This document shows positions 8,168 through 16,935 of a stretch of 64,000 bases of DNA, in pieces. The stretch lies in NCBI RefSeq assembly GCF_900111345.1, contig NZ_FOGY01000001.1, forward strand, positions 496,001 through 560,000. Direction: 5' to 3'. This DNA is from Psychrobacillus sp. OK032. Its GTDB lineage: Bacteria > Bacillota > Bacilli > Bacillales_A > Planococcaceae. The translations under genes were made by a program, and so were the position numbers. Numbering within the stretch: position 1 is the stretch's first letter; every line of letters starts with the position of its first letter. The notes beneath the pieces are model-generated. The model saw only the letters and a list, made by a program, of their open reading frames with translations. It had not been told where the DNA came from and did no database searches.

Positions 8168-9667
8168 TTATCCACCGCTAAATGCATTCATTAAGTACGC
8201 GGATTGGTTATTTGCTCGTAGAATGGCAGATTCCATTGCTGAGAATTGTTTGTAATAACGGGTTTCAACCATTTGTAAACGATCCTCAAAACGTTTGATT
8301 TGATCATCGAAACCTTTTAGCAGACGTCCTATGGAAAAAGTTGAATTGGCTGCTCCGGTTAGTCCAGCTTTGTCCGTTAGTTTAGTCCGACTCTCAATGA
8401 TTGTAGCACGCATTTGTGAAACCAAACCTGTATCCTTATCTGTAGTTCCTGGTTTAGCAAAAACTTCATATACTTTATTTGGATCCGCATTAATCGCTTC
8501 TCTCAATTTCGTTTCGTCGATCTCTAATTTACCATTGGCAGTATAATCTTTAGAAGTAGTAATTCCGATATCACTTAAGCGTATAGTTCCTGATGTACCT
8601 TCCACAGCGCTATTTAGTGCAGAGCGCATACTTTGGAGCATACTCCTTAGGATTGGTTCATTTTTAAGAGTACCACTTTTCGCCTTTTCTTCCCAAAGTT
8701 CAATTTCTTTTTCCTTCATATCCGCTTTTTGTTCCGTAGAAAGAGGATGGAAATCACGATATTTCGTTTCACGAACTTTTGCATTTAATTCTTCGATCGT
8801 TTTGTTATAATCATCGACAAACTTCTTAACTGCATCTACTACTTTATCCGTATCAGGAGCAGAACTGAAAGAAACAGGTTCTCCCGTAACCTGCTTTAAA
8901 GAAATTTCAAAACCGTTAATTTGAAATGAGTTACTTGTACGCTGCGTAGTTAATCCGTTAAATGTAAACTCTGCATTTACTCCAGATTTACCATTTCCCT
9001 TATCTTCTTCAATAACATTGTTTACAGGTAATTTAAAAAATGTTGCTAAATCGCCGCTTACTTGTATCTCCACATCACCAACAACATTTCCAGAGTTTTT
9101 AGCTGTCATTGCGATTTTACCTGAAAATGAATCATAAAAAGCGGAAACCCCGGACTCACTATTTATCTTTTTTAATACTGATTCCAAAGTATCAGTAGAA
9201 GGATCAAAGGCAATCGCATTTCCCGCCTTTAAATTACCTTCCTTATCAATTGCATTAATCGTTATAGAGTTAGTTGTTCCTGTATAACCTAATTCACTCA
9301 AAGTCAATTTTGTATTAAGATTTTTCCCGATACTATCATTACTTTGCATAGATGCTTGTGATGCCAAACGAGATACAGAAATTGTTCCCGAAAATTCAGA
9401 AGTCGCACTTACACTTTTAATACTAACTGCATCTGGAGATGAGACATTCACTGTTTTAGCTAAAAAAGTGGATTGTTTCAATACTGTATCGAAAAGGTTA
9501 TTGCTATAATCATTTAGTTTTCTATTAATTGAACGATAGTCTTCTAACTGCCATTCCGTATATTGCTTTTTCTGCGTAATTTTATCCAAAGGAATTCTTT
9601 GAGCATTCATTAATTCCTTAACCATTGCATCTGTATCCATACCACTTGATAAACCGCTAATACGCAT
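8168..9667 (-). CDS. fliD: Flagellar hook-associated protein 2, filament cap FliD
   Basis: This 499-residue protein starts MRISGLSSGMDTDAMVKELM, the conserved FliD N-terminal motif. It ends with a coiled-coil C-terminal region (RFEDRLQMVETRYYKQFSAMESAI) typical of the cap. FliD forms the pentameric cap that guides flagellin subunits into the growing filament. The length agrees with Bacillus homologues. It follows flaG by 15 bases and precedes fliS by 38. Confidence 0.96.
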   Translation of the reverse strand: MRISGLSSGMDTDAMVKELMNAQRIPLDKITQKKQYTEWQLEDYRSINRKLNDYSNNLFDTVLKQSTFLAKTVNVSSPDAVSIKSVSATSEFSGTISVSRLASQASMQSNDSIGKNLNTKLTLSELGYTGTTNSITINAIDKEGNLKAGNAIAFDPSTDTLESVLKKINSESGVSAFYDSFSGKIAMTAKNSGNVVGDVEIQVSGDLATFFKLPVNNVIEEDKGNGKSGVNAEFTFNGLTTQRTSNSFQINGFEISLKQVTGEPVSFSSAPDTDKVVDAVKKFVDDYNKTIEELNAKVRETKYRDFHPLSTEQKADMKEKEIELWEEKAKSGTLKNEPILRSMLQSMRSALNSAVEGTSGTIRLSDIGITTSKDYTANGKLEIDETKLREAINADPNKVYEVFAKPGTTDKDTGLVSQMRATIIESRTKLTDKAGLTGAANSTFSIGRLLKGFDDQIKRFEDRLQMVETRYYKQFSAMESAILRANNQSAYLMNAFSGG

Positions 9668-9682
9668 AAAATCACCAACCTT

Positions 9683-10057
9683 TTATATTTTCTTATCTAC
9701 AAATAGACCCATAAAATCCTGCATAGCTGCGTACATATCCAACATTTTCTTTGATGGTATTTCTCGAACTATCTCATCTGTTTTGGAGTCTATTAATGTC
9801 ACATAATATGTGTTTAATTCTTCATGATACTTGAAACGTAATTCTGTATTAGTTGTTTCTAAAAACTTGTTCATACTATCTGTCATTTTTTTTGCCTTTT
9901 CAGCAGGTAAATGTTCTTGTTCATCATTTCCAGTCGATAAATTTTCACTTTTAGTATGGCTAGTAATAGGAGTTATAGATTCAACAGAATTTTCAACACT
10001 AGTTGTTTTTGAAATTGTATTATAGTCTACAACAGATTCAGCAATTCGATTTACCAT
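9683..10057 (-). CDS. flaG: Flagellar protein FlaG
   Basis: This 124-residue protein has a variable polar N-terminus and a conserved C-terminal half (LRFKYHEELNTYYVTLID…IVREIPSKKMLDMYAAM) that matches the FlaG family. The family influences filament length in several bacteria. It is the first gene of the flaG-fliD-fliS-fliT operon and has a sigma-D-like promoter 40 bases upstream. AAGGGGG lies upstream of the ATG. Confidence 0.92.
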   Translation of the reverse strand: MVNRIAESVVDYNTISKTTSVENSVESITPITSHTKSENLSTGNDEQEHLPAEKAKKMTDSMNKFLETTNTELRFKYHEELNTYYVTLIDSKTDEIVREIPSKKMLDMYAAMQDFMGLFVDKKI

Positions 10058-10096
10058 ACGGATCTTGCCCCCTTGTTAAAACATATGTTAATGTTT

Positions 10097-10122
10097 ATAT
10101 CGGTTGCTTTTGGATAATTTTA
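10097..10122 (-). promoter_or_regulatory. Sigma-D promoter of the flaG operon
   Basis: On the minus strand TAAA (10119-10122) is followed after 14 bases by ACCGATAT (10097-10104). The -10 matches the sigma-D consensus GCCGATAT at seven of eight positions. This fits late flagellar expression. Confidence 0.8.
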
Positions 10123-10229
10123 ATCTATTTAATATCAAAAAGAATTTGTAGCTAGAATTAATAATGAAAACATCAAATTGTTCATTAAATTAATCTGGGA
10201 GAACAAAACACGCTTTAAGCAAAAGAAGT

Positions 10230-10265
10230 GTCCCAACAGTTCTTTTACAAAAGATCAGTTGGGAC
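10230..10265 (-). terminator. Terminator of the decayed flagellin gene
   Basis: GTCCCAAC (10230-10237) pairs with GTTGGGAC (10258-10265), with further pairing inside, and CTTCTTTTGC follows on the minus strand. The degenerate flagellin frame now reads into this hairpin, so its original stop codon has been lost. Confidence 0.75.
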
Positions 10266-11168
10266 GCATTTCAAAAACTTTAGAATCGATTGGGTGCTTT
10301 GATTCGAGTGGACTAACATTGCTTGCGCTGATTGTAGAAGGATTTGTTTATTTGTCAATTTATTTACTTCTTTCGGTATATCAAAGTCTCTTATCCCAGA
10401 TTCCGAAGTTGTTAAATTTGCTTTGTAGTTACTTACATTATTATTAATGTGTTCAAGAGCGTTTTGATATGCTCCGTATTTTGTTCTTTCGGAAGAAACG
10501 AGTTGAATTGCTTCGTCAATTTTTACAAGAGTAAGATTAGCATTTTCATGCGAAAGAACACTTAAATTTTCGATTCCTAATATTGTTGCCCTCACATCGG
10601 AAAGCTGTACATTAAATTGTTGACCCGCATTTGCACCTACTTGTAATAGCAAGTCAAATGGTCCATCCTCGTATGATTTAGTTGGATCCTGTATTGTTGG
10701 TGGAACTGATTGTCCGTAGAAGCTGTTTACAGAAAAGGATTCTCCATTAGCTATGTCCCTCGGGTCCCACCAAAGACTGTATGCACTATCATTTACAGCA
10801 CCAGAATTAGAATTAAAATCCCAATTCATTACAGTTGAATAGTTTCCAATAGCTAATTTGGAGAGTGTTTCTATAATTCCTTCTCCTCTTATAACTCCAC
10901 CTGCTTGAAACTCTGCGTCTGCAAACGTACTAGTACGCTCGTTATATACGATAAAATTAGCCGGAATATCATTTCCTAAATAAACAGTTTGTTCTTCTAC
11001 CAGTGATTCTTTTATTATAAACGGCGCCTTATTATCATCACCTAACATTGTATCCAAATTATACAAAAAGCCAATTGTAAGTTTTTGCACTCCGAAAAAT
11101 GCATCCCTTTTAGAAACAATTCCACGCAATTCTAACAATTTGCCGCAATTCACTAATAAATATGTAAG
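10245..11168 (-). pseudogene. Flagellin paralogue lacking its N-terminal D0/D1 domains
   Basis: The C-terminal 120 residues of this frame align with the flagellin C-domain. The stretch SGIRDFDIPKEVNKLTNKQ…AQAML parallels SRIRDVDMAKEMMEQT…AQAML of the intact hag. A GANAGQQFNVQL segment corresponds to LQVGANKDDI. Before it come about 180 residues of a Gly/Asn/Trp-rich, probably beta-structured region, likely a hypervariable surface domain. The conserved N-terminal helices are absent. There is no ribosome binding site after the big inverted repeat at 11169-11213, and the C-terminus overruns into the terminator. I read it as the remnant of a second, larger flagellin gene. Confidence 0.75.
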
Positions 11169-11213
11169 CACGAAATAACGCGCACCTGACGAACAGGTGC
11201 GCGTTATTTCGTG
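11169..11213. repeat. Perfect 20-bp inverted repeat (hairpin)
   Basis: Two exactly complementary 20-base arms (11169-11188 and 11194-11213, beginning CACGAAATAACGCG) flank a 5-nt loop. It could be a bidirectional terminator or the scar of a deletion. It marks the 5' edge of the truncated flagellin frame. No long T tail follows on either side. Confidence 0.85.
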
Positions 11214-11285
11214 TTTGCATTGATAATTATTCATTTTATATTCTGGCTATTCAACACTTAATTTACTCGGTACAATATTACTACA

Positions 11286-11459
11286 TTAATTTGTAACTTC
11301 GATAAAACGGACTTCTAATACATCATCCGTTGCCTCTATGCACTGCATCGTGGAATCTTCGTATAAATGGAAGGTGATATGAAAATCGGTATTGTTCTTT
11401 AATAGTGTGAAGTTACAGATATTAATCGTAATTGTCGGGAGCAAGGTATGGTAGCCCTT
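11286..11459 (-). pseudogene. C-terminal fragment of an Rpn family recombination-promoting nuclease
   Basis: A 57-residue frame ending at TAA (11286) reads …TITINICNFTLLKN… then FHITFHLYEDS and VLEVRFIEVTN. The order TINI…FxLL…FHxxFHLYED…DVLExxFIE is the typical C-terminal part of the PD-(D/E)XK Rpn/transposase-31 family, which is common in Bacillales. The catalytic N-terminal part is missing, so this is a remnant. It abuts the IS4-type fragment at about 11460, suggesting a deletion junction. The family call is from memory of the motif pattern. Confidence 0.6.
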
Positions 11460-11638
11460 TCCTTTTCAATCTCTTCCAAACTTCCCCAACGAAATAGATT
11501 CGTGAGGATAAAGGATTTGACTAATGCAGCTTCAGATAACTTGTCATAGTCATAATTGACTAATGGGCAATCCAATACTCTTCGGGGCAACAGAGATAAT
11601 TATTGACGAAAGACAATGTCTTGATCTACACTTTTCAT
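11460..11638 (-). pseudogene. N-terminal fragment of an IS4-type transposase
   Basis: An ATG at 11638 follows AAGGAG by eight bases and reads MKSVDQDIVFRQ. An in-frame TAA comes next, then LSLLPRRVLDCPLVNYDYDK and LSEAALVKSFILTNLFRWGSL. The KLSEAALVK…LFRWxSLEEIE pattern is the N-terminal region of IS4-family transposases found in Bacillales. The catalytic DDE part is gone. An internal stop and an abrupt change of frame show that it is dead. Confidence 0.6.
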
Positions 11639-11899
11639 ATGAAATGCTCCTTCATTTGTAGATTAGGGAACTGATTTAGTTGTCACTATCTATTCTACAG
11701 AAGGAGTATTTCTTTGTATATTTATATAGACTAAAATACTTATAAAGTTTATAATTCCTTTTATTTACTGTGATGCAAGGCTATTGAGGACGCGTTTTTA
11801 AATCTTCACCTTATTTCCTTTCCGATAAAATTCGGTTGGTTACAGAAAATGGTAACCCCCCTATTATTAATTCAACTAGATTCAAATAGTGACACTATA
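11639..11899. other. AT-rich intergenic region
   Basis: No gene is supported. The region contains a small inverted repeat (GGTTAC…GTAACC at 11834-11853) that might end transcription of the DUF6270 gene, but it lacks a clear T tail. No transposon ends were recognised. Confidence 0.4.
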
Positions 11900-12679
11900 T
11901 CAAGTTACTCCAATTTTATTGTTAAGCTCCTTAAGTACATCTTCATAATAATCAGAAGTATAATGTACATAGAACGGTCCCCAAGGATGACCTTCATAGG
12001 ACATGTATTCCTTTTTCGTCATATCTATATACTCAATATTATAATTATCAATTACATGGTTATTTAAATGGTCTAAAAGGAAATTAGATAATTCAACATC
12101 TATTTTTAGTGCTTTACCGCTAGTACTTAATTGTCTAATTTCACTATTTTCATTTGAAATATATTGATCTACAAATTTAAATTTATTAATGATAACCTTA
12201 GTGTTCGGTAAATTTTCCGCTATATATTCGAAGAATTTCTCGATATTTCTAATCCAAATATCAAGATACTCTCCAATATTCATATCGATTATTAATACAT
12301 TTTTCTTTAATTCTTTATAGTAGGTAGTCTTCCATAATTTCCATCTATTGTTTGTAATGTATCGCTCACTATCTAGTTTTAATACACCAAGATGAACATC
12401 TGCAAAAAAATCTAAAATAATTATATTTGGGGATTTTTCTATTAATAATGGTAGAAATTCCTTTGTAAATTCGGTCCGTATATTCCAGGTATCATATTCA
12501 TTAATATTATCTACCTTGTTTTCTACAAATGGGATTGGTTTAGACATTAAACTAATTATAGAAGTTTGATTTTGTGTCAATATACATTCATAATATTTCT
12601 TATAATCTTTATTAAATTTAGAATTAAATACATCTCTCGTAACGCAACTTCCAAAAACCGCAACATTTATTTTCCCCAT
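11900..12679 (-). CDS. DUF6270 domain protein (SGNH-like)
   Basis: This 259-residue protein has the DUF6270 pattern: an N-terminal VAVFGSCVTRDVF (6-18) and a C-terminal HPWGPFYVHY (about 231-240). The GSC…H arrangement resembles the nucleophile and histidine of SGNH-type hydrolases or acyltransferases, but that mechanism is inference. The family recurs in surface polysaccharide and glycosylation clusters. It is the most downstream gene of the AT-rich island between hag and flaG, separated from the nucleotidyltransferase-HAD gene by 268 bases. Confidence 0.75.
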   Translation of the reverse strand: MGKINVAVFGSCVTRDVFNSKFNKDYKKYYECILTQNQTSIISLMSKPIPFVENKVDNINEYDTWNIRTEFTKEFLPLLIEKSPNIIILDFFADVHLGVLKLDSERYITNNRWKLWKTTYYKELKKNVLIIDMNIGEYLDIWIRNIEKFFEYIAENLPNTKVIINKFKFVDQYISNENSEIRQLSTSGKALKIDVELSNFLLDHLNNHVIDNYNIEYIDMTKKEYMSYEGHPWGPFYVHYTSDYYEDVLKELNNKIGVT

Positions 12680-12947
12680 AAATATGTCTCCTATAATATG
12701 ACTTTCTCCTATATTTATCAGTTTTACATATTAAATAGTTCATGTACTCTTAAGAACTATATAAGCTTTTATTACTGTTGCGTATGAATCAGTTTTAATA
12801 ATAATGTATTATCACGCGTGTTGACTTTCGAAAAATAGGCGCATATACATCAATTTATTTTTCATATTTCAATAAAGCCATTTGAGAAGAACTTAAGCAA
12901 GCTGTGCTGGAGAATTTACTTAATAAAGATAAGATAAAATTGATATT
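12680..12947. other. AT-rich gap within the island
   Basis: No gene is supported. A + strand frame at 12886-12951 (EELKQAVLENLLNKDKIKLIF) looks like a protein C-terminus but has no start and an upstream stop, so it may be a remnant. A promoter for the DUF6270 gene could lie here, but no confident boxes are seen. Confidence 0.35.
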
Positions 12948-14447
12948 CTAAATGAAATCCTTTAATTGGTAAATACTCTTCATAATAATATCGGCTTCAA
13001 TTTCGGACTCTTCGTACATGTCTCGAGTTGTCTCTCCACTTAATACTAATACAGAAGTAATATCTGTGTTTTTCGTCATTAATATGTCCGTATATAGTCT
13101 ATCGCCAATCATAACCATTTCAGACATCTTAATGTTATCTTTATTGGCAACATACTGTATGCCTTGCAATCCGGGTTTACCGAAAGTTTTCTGTGGGACA
13201 AACCCACTTGTTAACCTAATTAATTCAATAAACGTCCCTATATCTGGTATACTGTATCCTAATTCGGTAGGACATACAACATCTGTATGTGTAGCATAAT
13301 ATGGTAATCCTCTATGAACTAATTCTGTTAATTTTAGTAACTTATTGTAGGTTATGTCCGTATCATAAGTTAGTAAAAGTCCCTGTGGGCTTTTATCATC
13401 ATAAATAAGACCAACACTGGCTAAATAGGCATCAACTTCCTTATTAGCTACCCAATAAATACGAGTTAAGTTCTTCTCCCTAAAGAATTGAATTGCTAAG
13501 TCCAGCGAACTAATAACGTTAATATTGTCAGATAAACCCAAATTAATTAATTTATCCATGTAATAATCTGGTGTTTTGGAAGAATTATTCGTCATTATAT
13601 AAATATTCTTATTTTTTACTGTTAATTGTTTAATAAAATCCCTAGCCCCCTCAATTAACATATCTCCCAAAGATAAAGTTCCGTCTAAATCCAATATATA
13701 AGTACTTTTACTGGGCAAGTCCTCAAGGAGGGGATTAAATAATGTCTCTGCTTCTAATAAATCCTCATAGTTGTCAATTTCATACCATTTTCGACCATTG
13801 ATATTCATAGGATAGACTCTCATCTTTACTGAATTCATCAGGGTGTCCAATAATGTTTCTGTCCACTCATTCCGATGATTTTTTCTTTCTATTACTTCTA
13901 TTAAATTATCTGCCAAAGTTTTGACATCATCAGCATTGAATTTATATATATCTATTGAACATCCGTATGATTCATTTTCATCAATCAGTTTCGATATATT
14001 ACGAATAGTACCATCTGTTCGAACGGTTACTTTCATAGACTCCTCTAAATATCTGTCATTATCAACACATATAACACTATCTTTATGAGATAATGCGTCT
14101 CCAATAATACTACTTTCATAAACAATATCAGCATTCATCAAAATCACATCTTCGTTAAGATGCTCTCTCGCTAGATACAAGGTATATAGGTTATTAGTTG
14201 TCTCAAACTCATGATTTTCTACAAAGGTGAAATTTAACAATGGATATTCAGTTTTACAAAAATTTATTATTTCTCTTGATTCAAAACCGGTACATACCAC
14301 AATTTCAATTATATGGTTTTCCATTAATGAATCAATGATATATTTCAACATTGGTTTTCTGTTTACTTCCACTAACGTTTTCGGCTTTTTGTTCGTCATT
14401 GGCCTAAGTCGAGATCCGATCCCAGCTGCAAGAATAATTGCTTTCAT
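12948..14447 (-). CDS. Nucleotidyltransferase fused to a HAD-IIA phosphatase
   Basis: The protein has 499 residues and two enzymes in one chain. Residues 1-235 are an NTP-transferase (RmlA/LicC fold) with the nucleotide-binding signature LAAGIGSRLRPMT (6-18), PKTLVEV (22-28) and an acidic NADI (105-108). Residues 247-499 are a HAD-IIA (NagD-like) hydrolase with DLDGT (253-257; Asp253 and Asp255), TNNS (286-289) and a late GDRLYTD motif. The substrate is unknown. A pathway making an activated polyol or sugar phosphate is plausible, because a CDP-glycerol-type transferase is next door. The ATG at 14447 has GGAGG five bases upstream; the frame extends slightly further to a GTG without its own site. 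Confidence 0.85.
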   Translation of the reverse strand: MKAIILAAGIGSRLRPMTNKKPKTLVEVNRKPMLKYIIDSLMENHIIEIVVCTGFESREIINFCKTEYPLLNFTFVENHEFETTNNLYTLYLAREHLNEDVILMNADIVYESSIIGDALSHKDSVICVDNDRYLEESMKVTVRTDGTIRNISKLIDENESYGCSIDIYKFNADDVKTLADNLIEVIERKNHRNEWTETLLDTLMNSVKMRVYPMNINGRKWYEIDNYEDLLEAETLFNPLLEDLPSKSTYILDLDGTLSLGDMLIEGARDFIKQLTVKNKNIYIMTNNSSKTPDYYMDKLINLGLSDNINVISSLDLAIQFFREKNLTRIYWVANKEVDAYLASVGLIYDDKSPQGLLLTYDTDITYNKLLKLTELVHRGLPYYATHTDVVCPTELGYSIPDIGTFIELIRLTSGFVPQKTFGKPGLQGIQYVANKDNIKMSEMVMIGDRLYTDILMTKNTDITSVLVLSGETTRDMYEESEIEADIIMKSIYQLKDFI

Positions 14448-14495
14448 TGTTGCCTCCACTATTTTATTGATTGACCTTAGCTAAATATCCATTTT

Positions 14496-16910
14496 CTATT
14501 GAGATAATGATATAATTAGTTGCCAAACTCTTTCTGAAGATAAAGAATCCTGGTAATGATGCACTTTATCTTTTATTCTTTTTCTTTCACATTTATAATA
14601 CTCTTTATTTTTCTCATAATTCATTATTTCATTTTGCAGGGTTTGCTGTGTTAGTACTTTCGGTCCTGGAGTCCACTCTTCATATGGATTTAATAAAAAT
14701 CCCCGTTCATCCTTGTACTCTTCTAGGTCAACTGGAGTAAAAATAATTGGTTTATCAAGTAAAAGGAAATCAAAATAGACAGAGGAATAATCTGTTATTA
14801 ATACTTCCGCTGCTCCTAGTACTTCATAAAAATCAATGAACTCATCGAGTAATTTCTCAGATGGAAAAATAGTAATATTTGAACTCATTTCTGAATACAA
14901 TTCCAGATTCCTTTTAAAAATAGGGTGTGACTTAACAATGAGTTCATAGTTATTGTCTTCCAGAAATCGAATTAGCGAGGAACTATCAAAATCAATAAAG
15001 TCAAAAATTTTATAACTTTCATCTCCTTTACTTGTTTGATCAGATTGACGAAATGTTGGCATATAAATGATGAATTTTTGCCCCTCATCCTCCTTATTTA
15101 ATATCTTAAATAACCTTTCTCTACTGTTAGGATTAAACAGTAAGTCATTTCTTGGTGCACCTGTAACAACATATTTTTCTGGAGTAACTCTTAAACACTT
15201 ATTTACAATATTGCTATACAAATCTGAGTAAGAGGCTAAATAATCTATCTGTCTCCAATATTGCTCAATCGTATTTTTATCAGAGAAAAAGGGATCTTCA
15301 AAGAACATCTTCTTTAGTGGAAATCCGTGCCATAAATCAATGACTAGCTTGTTTGGATCAAAGCTATACTTACTAAATGCATACTCCATATTGGTGGTAA
15401 CAACTATATCACTTTCTGAAACCTTTTGAACGTAGCTATTTGTCATTTTATTCCCAGAAGCCATTTCCACTTGATAGTGATCACTTATAAACGATGGTAT
15501 TTTTTTAAACATTGCCAAAGAATTACTTCCACTAAACTCCCTATATGTTAAAAGTATCTTAGGCTTTCTACTTTTAATGACTTTTGTCTGTTTTTGTACC
15601 TGATTCAAATACACAACTTCATCGATAACCCACTTATTACTCGACTTTTTCATGATAGCTTGATACAAATGATTTTCTTTCTTTATTGCTATTTGGAAGC
15701 TAACTTTTGCATAATTCATAAACTGGTTTAATAATCTGACACGTGGATAACAAACAAAAAACAGGTCAAAAGAAAGATTCAAGTTATATTGTACAAAGTT
15801 ATCAATACTACTTGTAAAAGCATCTAAAATATTATTCCTTTCTAGTAATCTTTGATGATTATTCAGGGAAGCAACTTGCATCTTATCCCTAATCAATTTG
15901 ACTAACTGAATATATAATCTTTGATTTTCAGTATTAAAATATTTTATGTATTCTTGCCCTAAATCGACAAAGATAGTCTTAAAACTACTTGTACCTAAGA
16001 TAAGAAAATCATCAAGATCTTCTATCCAATTAATAAGTAATATGATGGACTCTTTCAACTTCGAGAAGTTGTTTAATAAGATGGACCCTTCAAAGATATA
16101 TCTAATACTCCCTTGAACAACTCTACTTAAGTAATACAAAAGGAAAACATTTCGTTCATCATCTATAACTTCATCAACGTACTTTCTCCCTAACTCAAAA
16201 GAACTAAAGATATAATTTAAGTGAGTGATTGGATCTTTTATCGCTTTTTGCGACAACGAATCAGTATTTATATCTCTTTTTCTGTAATAGTAAACAATTG
16301 ACGGAGCTATATAAATCTTCTTAGCATGGGTGTATGAGTATATCATAAAAGGTTGATCTTCAGTATATGTAATCTCTTTAGGAAAAAAAAGATTTGCAAT
16401 CAAATCTTTTTTAAACAGCTTACCCCAACAAAAGAAATTAAAAAGTACTTCTGGATTTGTAAAAGTAAATATTCTACCTTTACTAGAGAGACTAGGAAAT
16501 CTGTTATATATGCCGGGGAGCGAGGTTCCCTTGCTTGAAAAGTTTTTATACATACCTACAACAAGATCAGAGTCATTTTCTATTGCTAGTAAGTACATAT
16601 TTTCTACTGCTTGCTTAGTCATTAAATCATCGGGGTCAACGAAAGTGATATAAGACCCCTTTGCCTTCCGGAGACCAGCATTTCTGGCTGCTGATACCCC
16701 TTGATTAATGCCCTGCGTGATAATTTCAATCCTTGAATCCTTGTTTGCATAGGCACTTGCAATTTCTAGTGTCCGATCTGTTGATGCATCATCAATTAAG
16801 ATTATTTCGGTGTTCTTATATGTCTGGTTTAATATGGAATTAAGGGTTTTCTCTAAATAACTTTCAACATTGTACATTGGTACAATAATACTAATCAAAT
16901 CTTGTGCCAT
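14496..16910 (-). CDS. GT2 glycosyltransferase fused to a CDP-glycerol glycerophosphotransferase
   Basis: This is an 804-residue bifunctional enzyme. Residues 5-215 form a GT2 domain with IDDASTDRT (39-47) and DPDD (92-95). A helical linker follows. Residues about 448-800 form a TagF-like glycerophosphotransferase domain with LWHGFPLK (526-533), GAPRNDLL (584-591), YMPTFR (616-621), KSHP (660-663) and ITDYSSVYFDFLLLDKP (705-721). TagF-type enzymes transfer glycerol-3-phosphate from CDP-glycerol in teichoic acid synthesis. No membrane helix is evident. Located in the flagellin island, it may add a sugar and glycerol phosphate to flagellin; this is inference. GGGAGG precedes the ATG by five bases. 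Confidence 0.88.
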   Translation of the reverse strand: MAQDLISIIVPMYNVESYLEKTLNSILNQTYKNTEIILIDDASTDRTLEIASAYANKDSRIEIITQGINQGVSAARNAGLRKAKGSYITFVDPDDLMTKQAVENMYLLAIENDSDLVVGMYKNFSSKGTSLPGIYNRFPSLSSKGRIFTFTNPEVLFNFFCWGKLFKKDLIANLFFPKEITYTEDQPFMIYSYTHAKKIYIAPSIVYYYRKRDINTDSLSQKAIKDPITHLNYIFSSFELGRKYVDEVIDDERNVFLLYYLSRVVQGSIRYIFEGSILLNNFSKLKESIILLINWIEDLDDFLILGTSSFKTIFVDLGQEYIKYFNTENQRLYIQLVKLIRDKMQVASLNNHQRLLERNNILDAFTSSIDNFVQYNLNLSFDLFFVCYPRVRLLNQFMNYAKVSFQIAIKKENHLYQAIMKKSSNKWVIDEVVYLNQVQKQTKVIKSRKPKILLTYREFSGSNSLAMFKKIPSFISDHYQVEMASGNKMTNSYVQKVSESDIVVTTNMEYAFSKYSFDPNKLVIDLWHGFPLKKMFFEDPFFSDKNTIEQYWRQIDYLASYSDLYSNIVNKCLRVTPEKYVVTGAPRNDLLFNPNSRERLFKILNKEDEGQKFIIYMPTFRQSDQTSKGDESYKIFDFIDFDSSSLIRFLEDNNYELIVKSHPIFKRNLELYSEMSSNITIFPSEKLLDEFIDFYEVLGAAEVLITDYSSVYFDFLLLDKPIIFTPVDLEEYKDERGFLLNPYEEWTPGPKVLTQQTLQNEIMNYEKNKEYYKCERKRIKDKVHHYQDSLSSERVWQLIISLSQ

Positions 16911-16935
16911 TTTATCCTCCCGACCAATGTTTCAA

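Noticed and set aside
11234-11290. Start of the flagellin-like frame at 11234
   Set aside because: The frame before 11169 only translates the inverted repeat and has no ribosome binding site, so it is not a credible N-terminus.
12886-12951. Short + strand frame EELKQAVLENLLNKDKIKLIF
   Set aside because: It looks protein-like but has no start, is preceded by a stop and matches no family I know. Kept only as a possible remnant in the gap description.
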